A stretch of DNA of 64,000 nt from Pseudomonas peradeniyensis (GTDB taxonomy: Bacteria; Pseudomonadota; Gammaproteobacteria; Pseudomonadales; Pseudomonadaceae): contig NZ_JABWRJ020000002.1 of assembly GCF_014268935.2 (NCBI RefSeq), forward strand, positions 434,001-498,000. Direction: 5' to 3'. This document shows positions 63,926-64,000 of the stretch, one piece after another (within the stretch, counting starts at the first letter, position 1; every line of letters starts with the position of its first letter). Under the pieces are notes generated by a model. That model saw only the letters and a program-made list of their open reading frames with translations, was not told where the DNA came from and made no database searches. The translations under genes were made by a program, and so were the position numbers.

Positions 63926-64000
63926 GTGTCGAGCAAGCTAGAACAGTTGCAGGCCTTGTTGGCCCCGGTGGTCGAGGGCCTGGGCTACCAATGCTGGGGG
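63926..64000 (+). CDS. rimP: Ribosome maturation factor RimP (partial, N-terminal 25 residues)
   Basis: Starts at GTG 63926 with GAGGGGG at 63914-63920 as ribosome site; ATG 63908 lies in the same frame but has no good site and would overlap it. The peptide begins [20 protein letters not shown], the standard RimP N-terminus. Needed for 30S maturation. Cut by the window end. Confidence 0.9.

Overview
The window looks like a chromosomal core segment of a Pseudomonas of the P. putida group. The evidence is the roughly 60-65% GC content, recognisable pseudomonad gene orders (retS-purD-purH-fis-dusB, fur-recN-grpE-dnaK-dnaJ-dapB-carA-carB-greA, ftsH-folP-glmM-tpiA-secG), and many copies of the P. 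putida style REP palindrome (core GCGGGCTTGCCCCGC). No insertion sequence, prophage, CRISPR array or rRNA is present. This identification is an inference from reading, not from a database search.

Layout. 1-431: end of cbpA and cbpM. 453-1525: two GNAT acetyltransferases. 1557-7188 (minus): urtABCDE urea ABC transporter with a sigma-54 type promoter. 7366-7996: a structured leader RNA in front of two overlapping small genes of the DUF3077-like type. 8083-9507: CycA amino-acid permease. 9744-14679 (minus): copper cluster (DUF2946-like, PCu(A)C chaperone, Met/His-rich small protein, OprC TonB receptor, PepSY membrane protein). 14833-16151: SPFH/NfeD pair. 16224-16864: VapBC. 16948-24502: divergent cobalamin (corrin ring) genes cobK-cbiD-cobL and cobG-cobH-cobI-cobJ. 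24515-25111: MarC. 25299-28064: RetS hybrid sensor. 28201-35174: purD, purH, fis, dusB, a zinc-ribbon membrane protein and prmA. 35347-42136: lactate utilisation (dld, lldD, lldP, divergent lldR). 42264-44445: smpB, ratA, bamE, fur. 44523-50296: recN and the grpE/dnaK/dnaJ heat-shock genes. 50310-56796: dapB, carA, carB, greA and a small membrane protein. 56929-63513: yhbY, rlmE, ftsH, folP, glmM, tpiA, secG. 63535-63795: tRNA-Leu(GAG) and initiator tRNA-Met. 63926-end: start of rimP.

How the genes work together. The urt genes import urea under probable nitrogen control. The copper genes take up and chaperone copper. The cob genes build the corrin ring by a mixed route (CobG of the aerobic pathway with CbiD of the anaerobic one). 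The lld genes oxidise both lactate isomers under an LldR-type repressor whose palindromic operator is visible. grpE and dnaK each have near-consensus sigma-32 promoters, recN has a LexA box, and carA has an intrinsic terminator in its leader.

The most unusual signal is the leader RNA at about 7400-7622. Three central segments can each pair with either an upstream or a downstream copy of the complementary sequence, which implies a two-state switch ending next to the ribosome binding site. Other points of note: a split DUF3077-type protein, a long palindrome between purH and purD, loss of rnfH next to ratA, an apparent rearrangement junction between prmA and dld, and an abrupt fall in GC inside tpiA.
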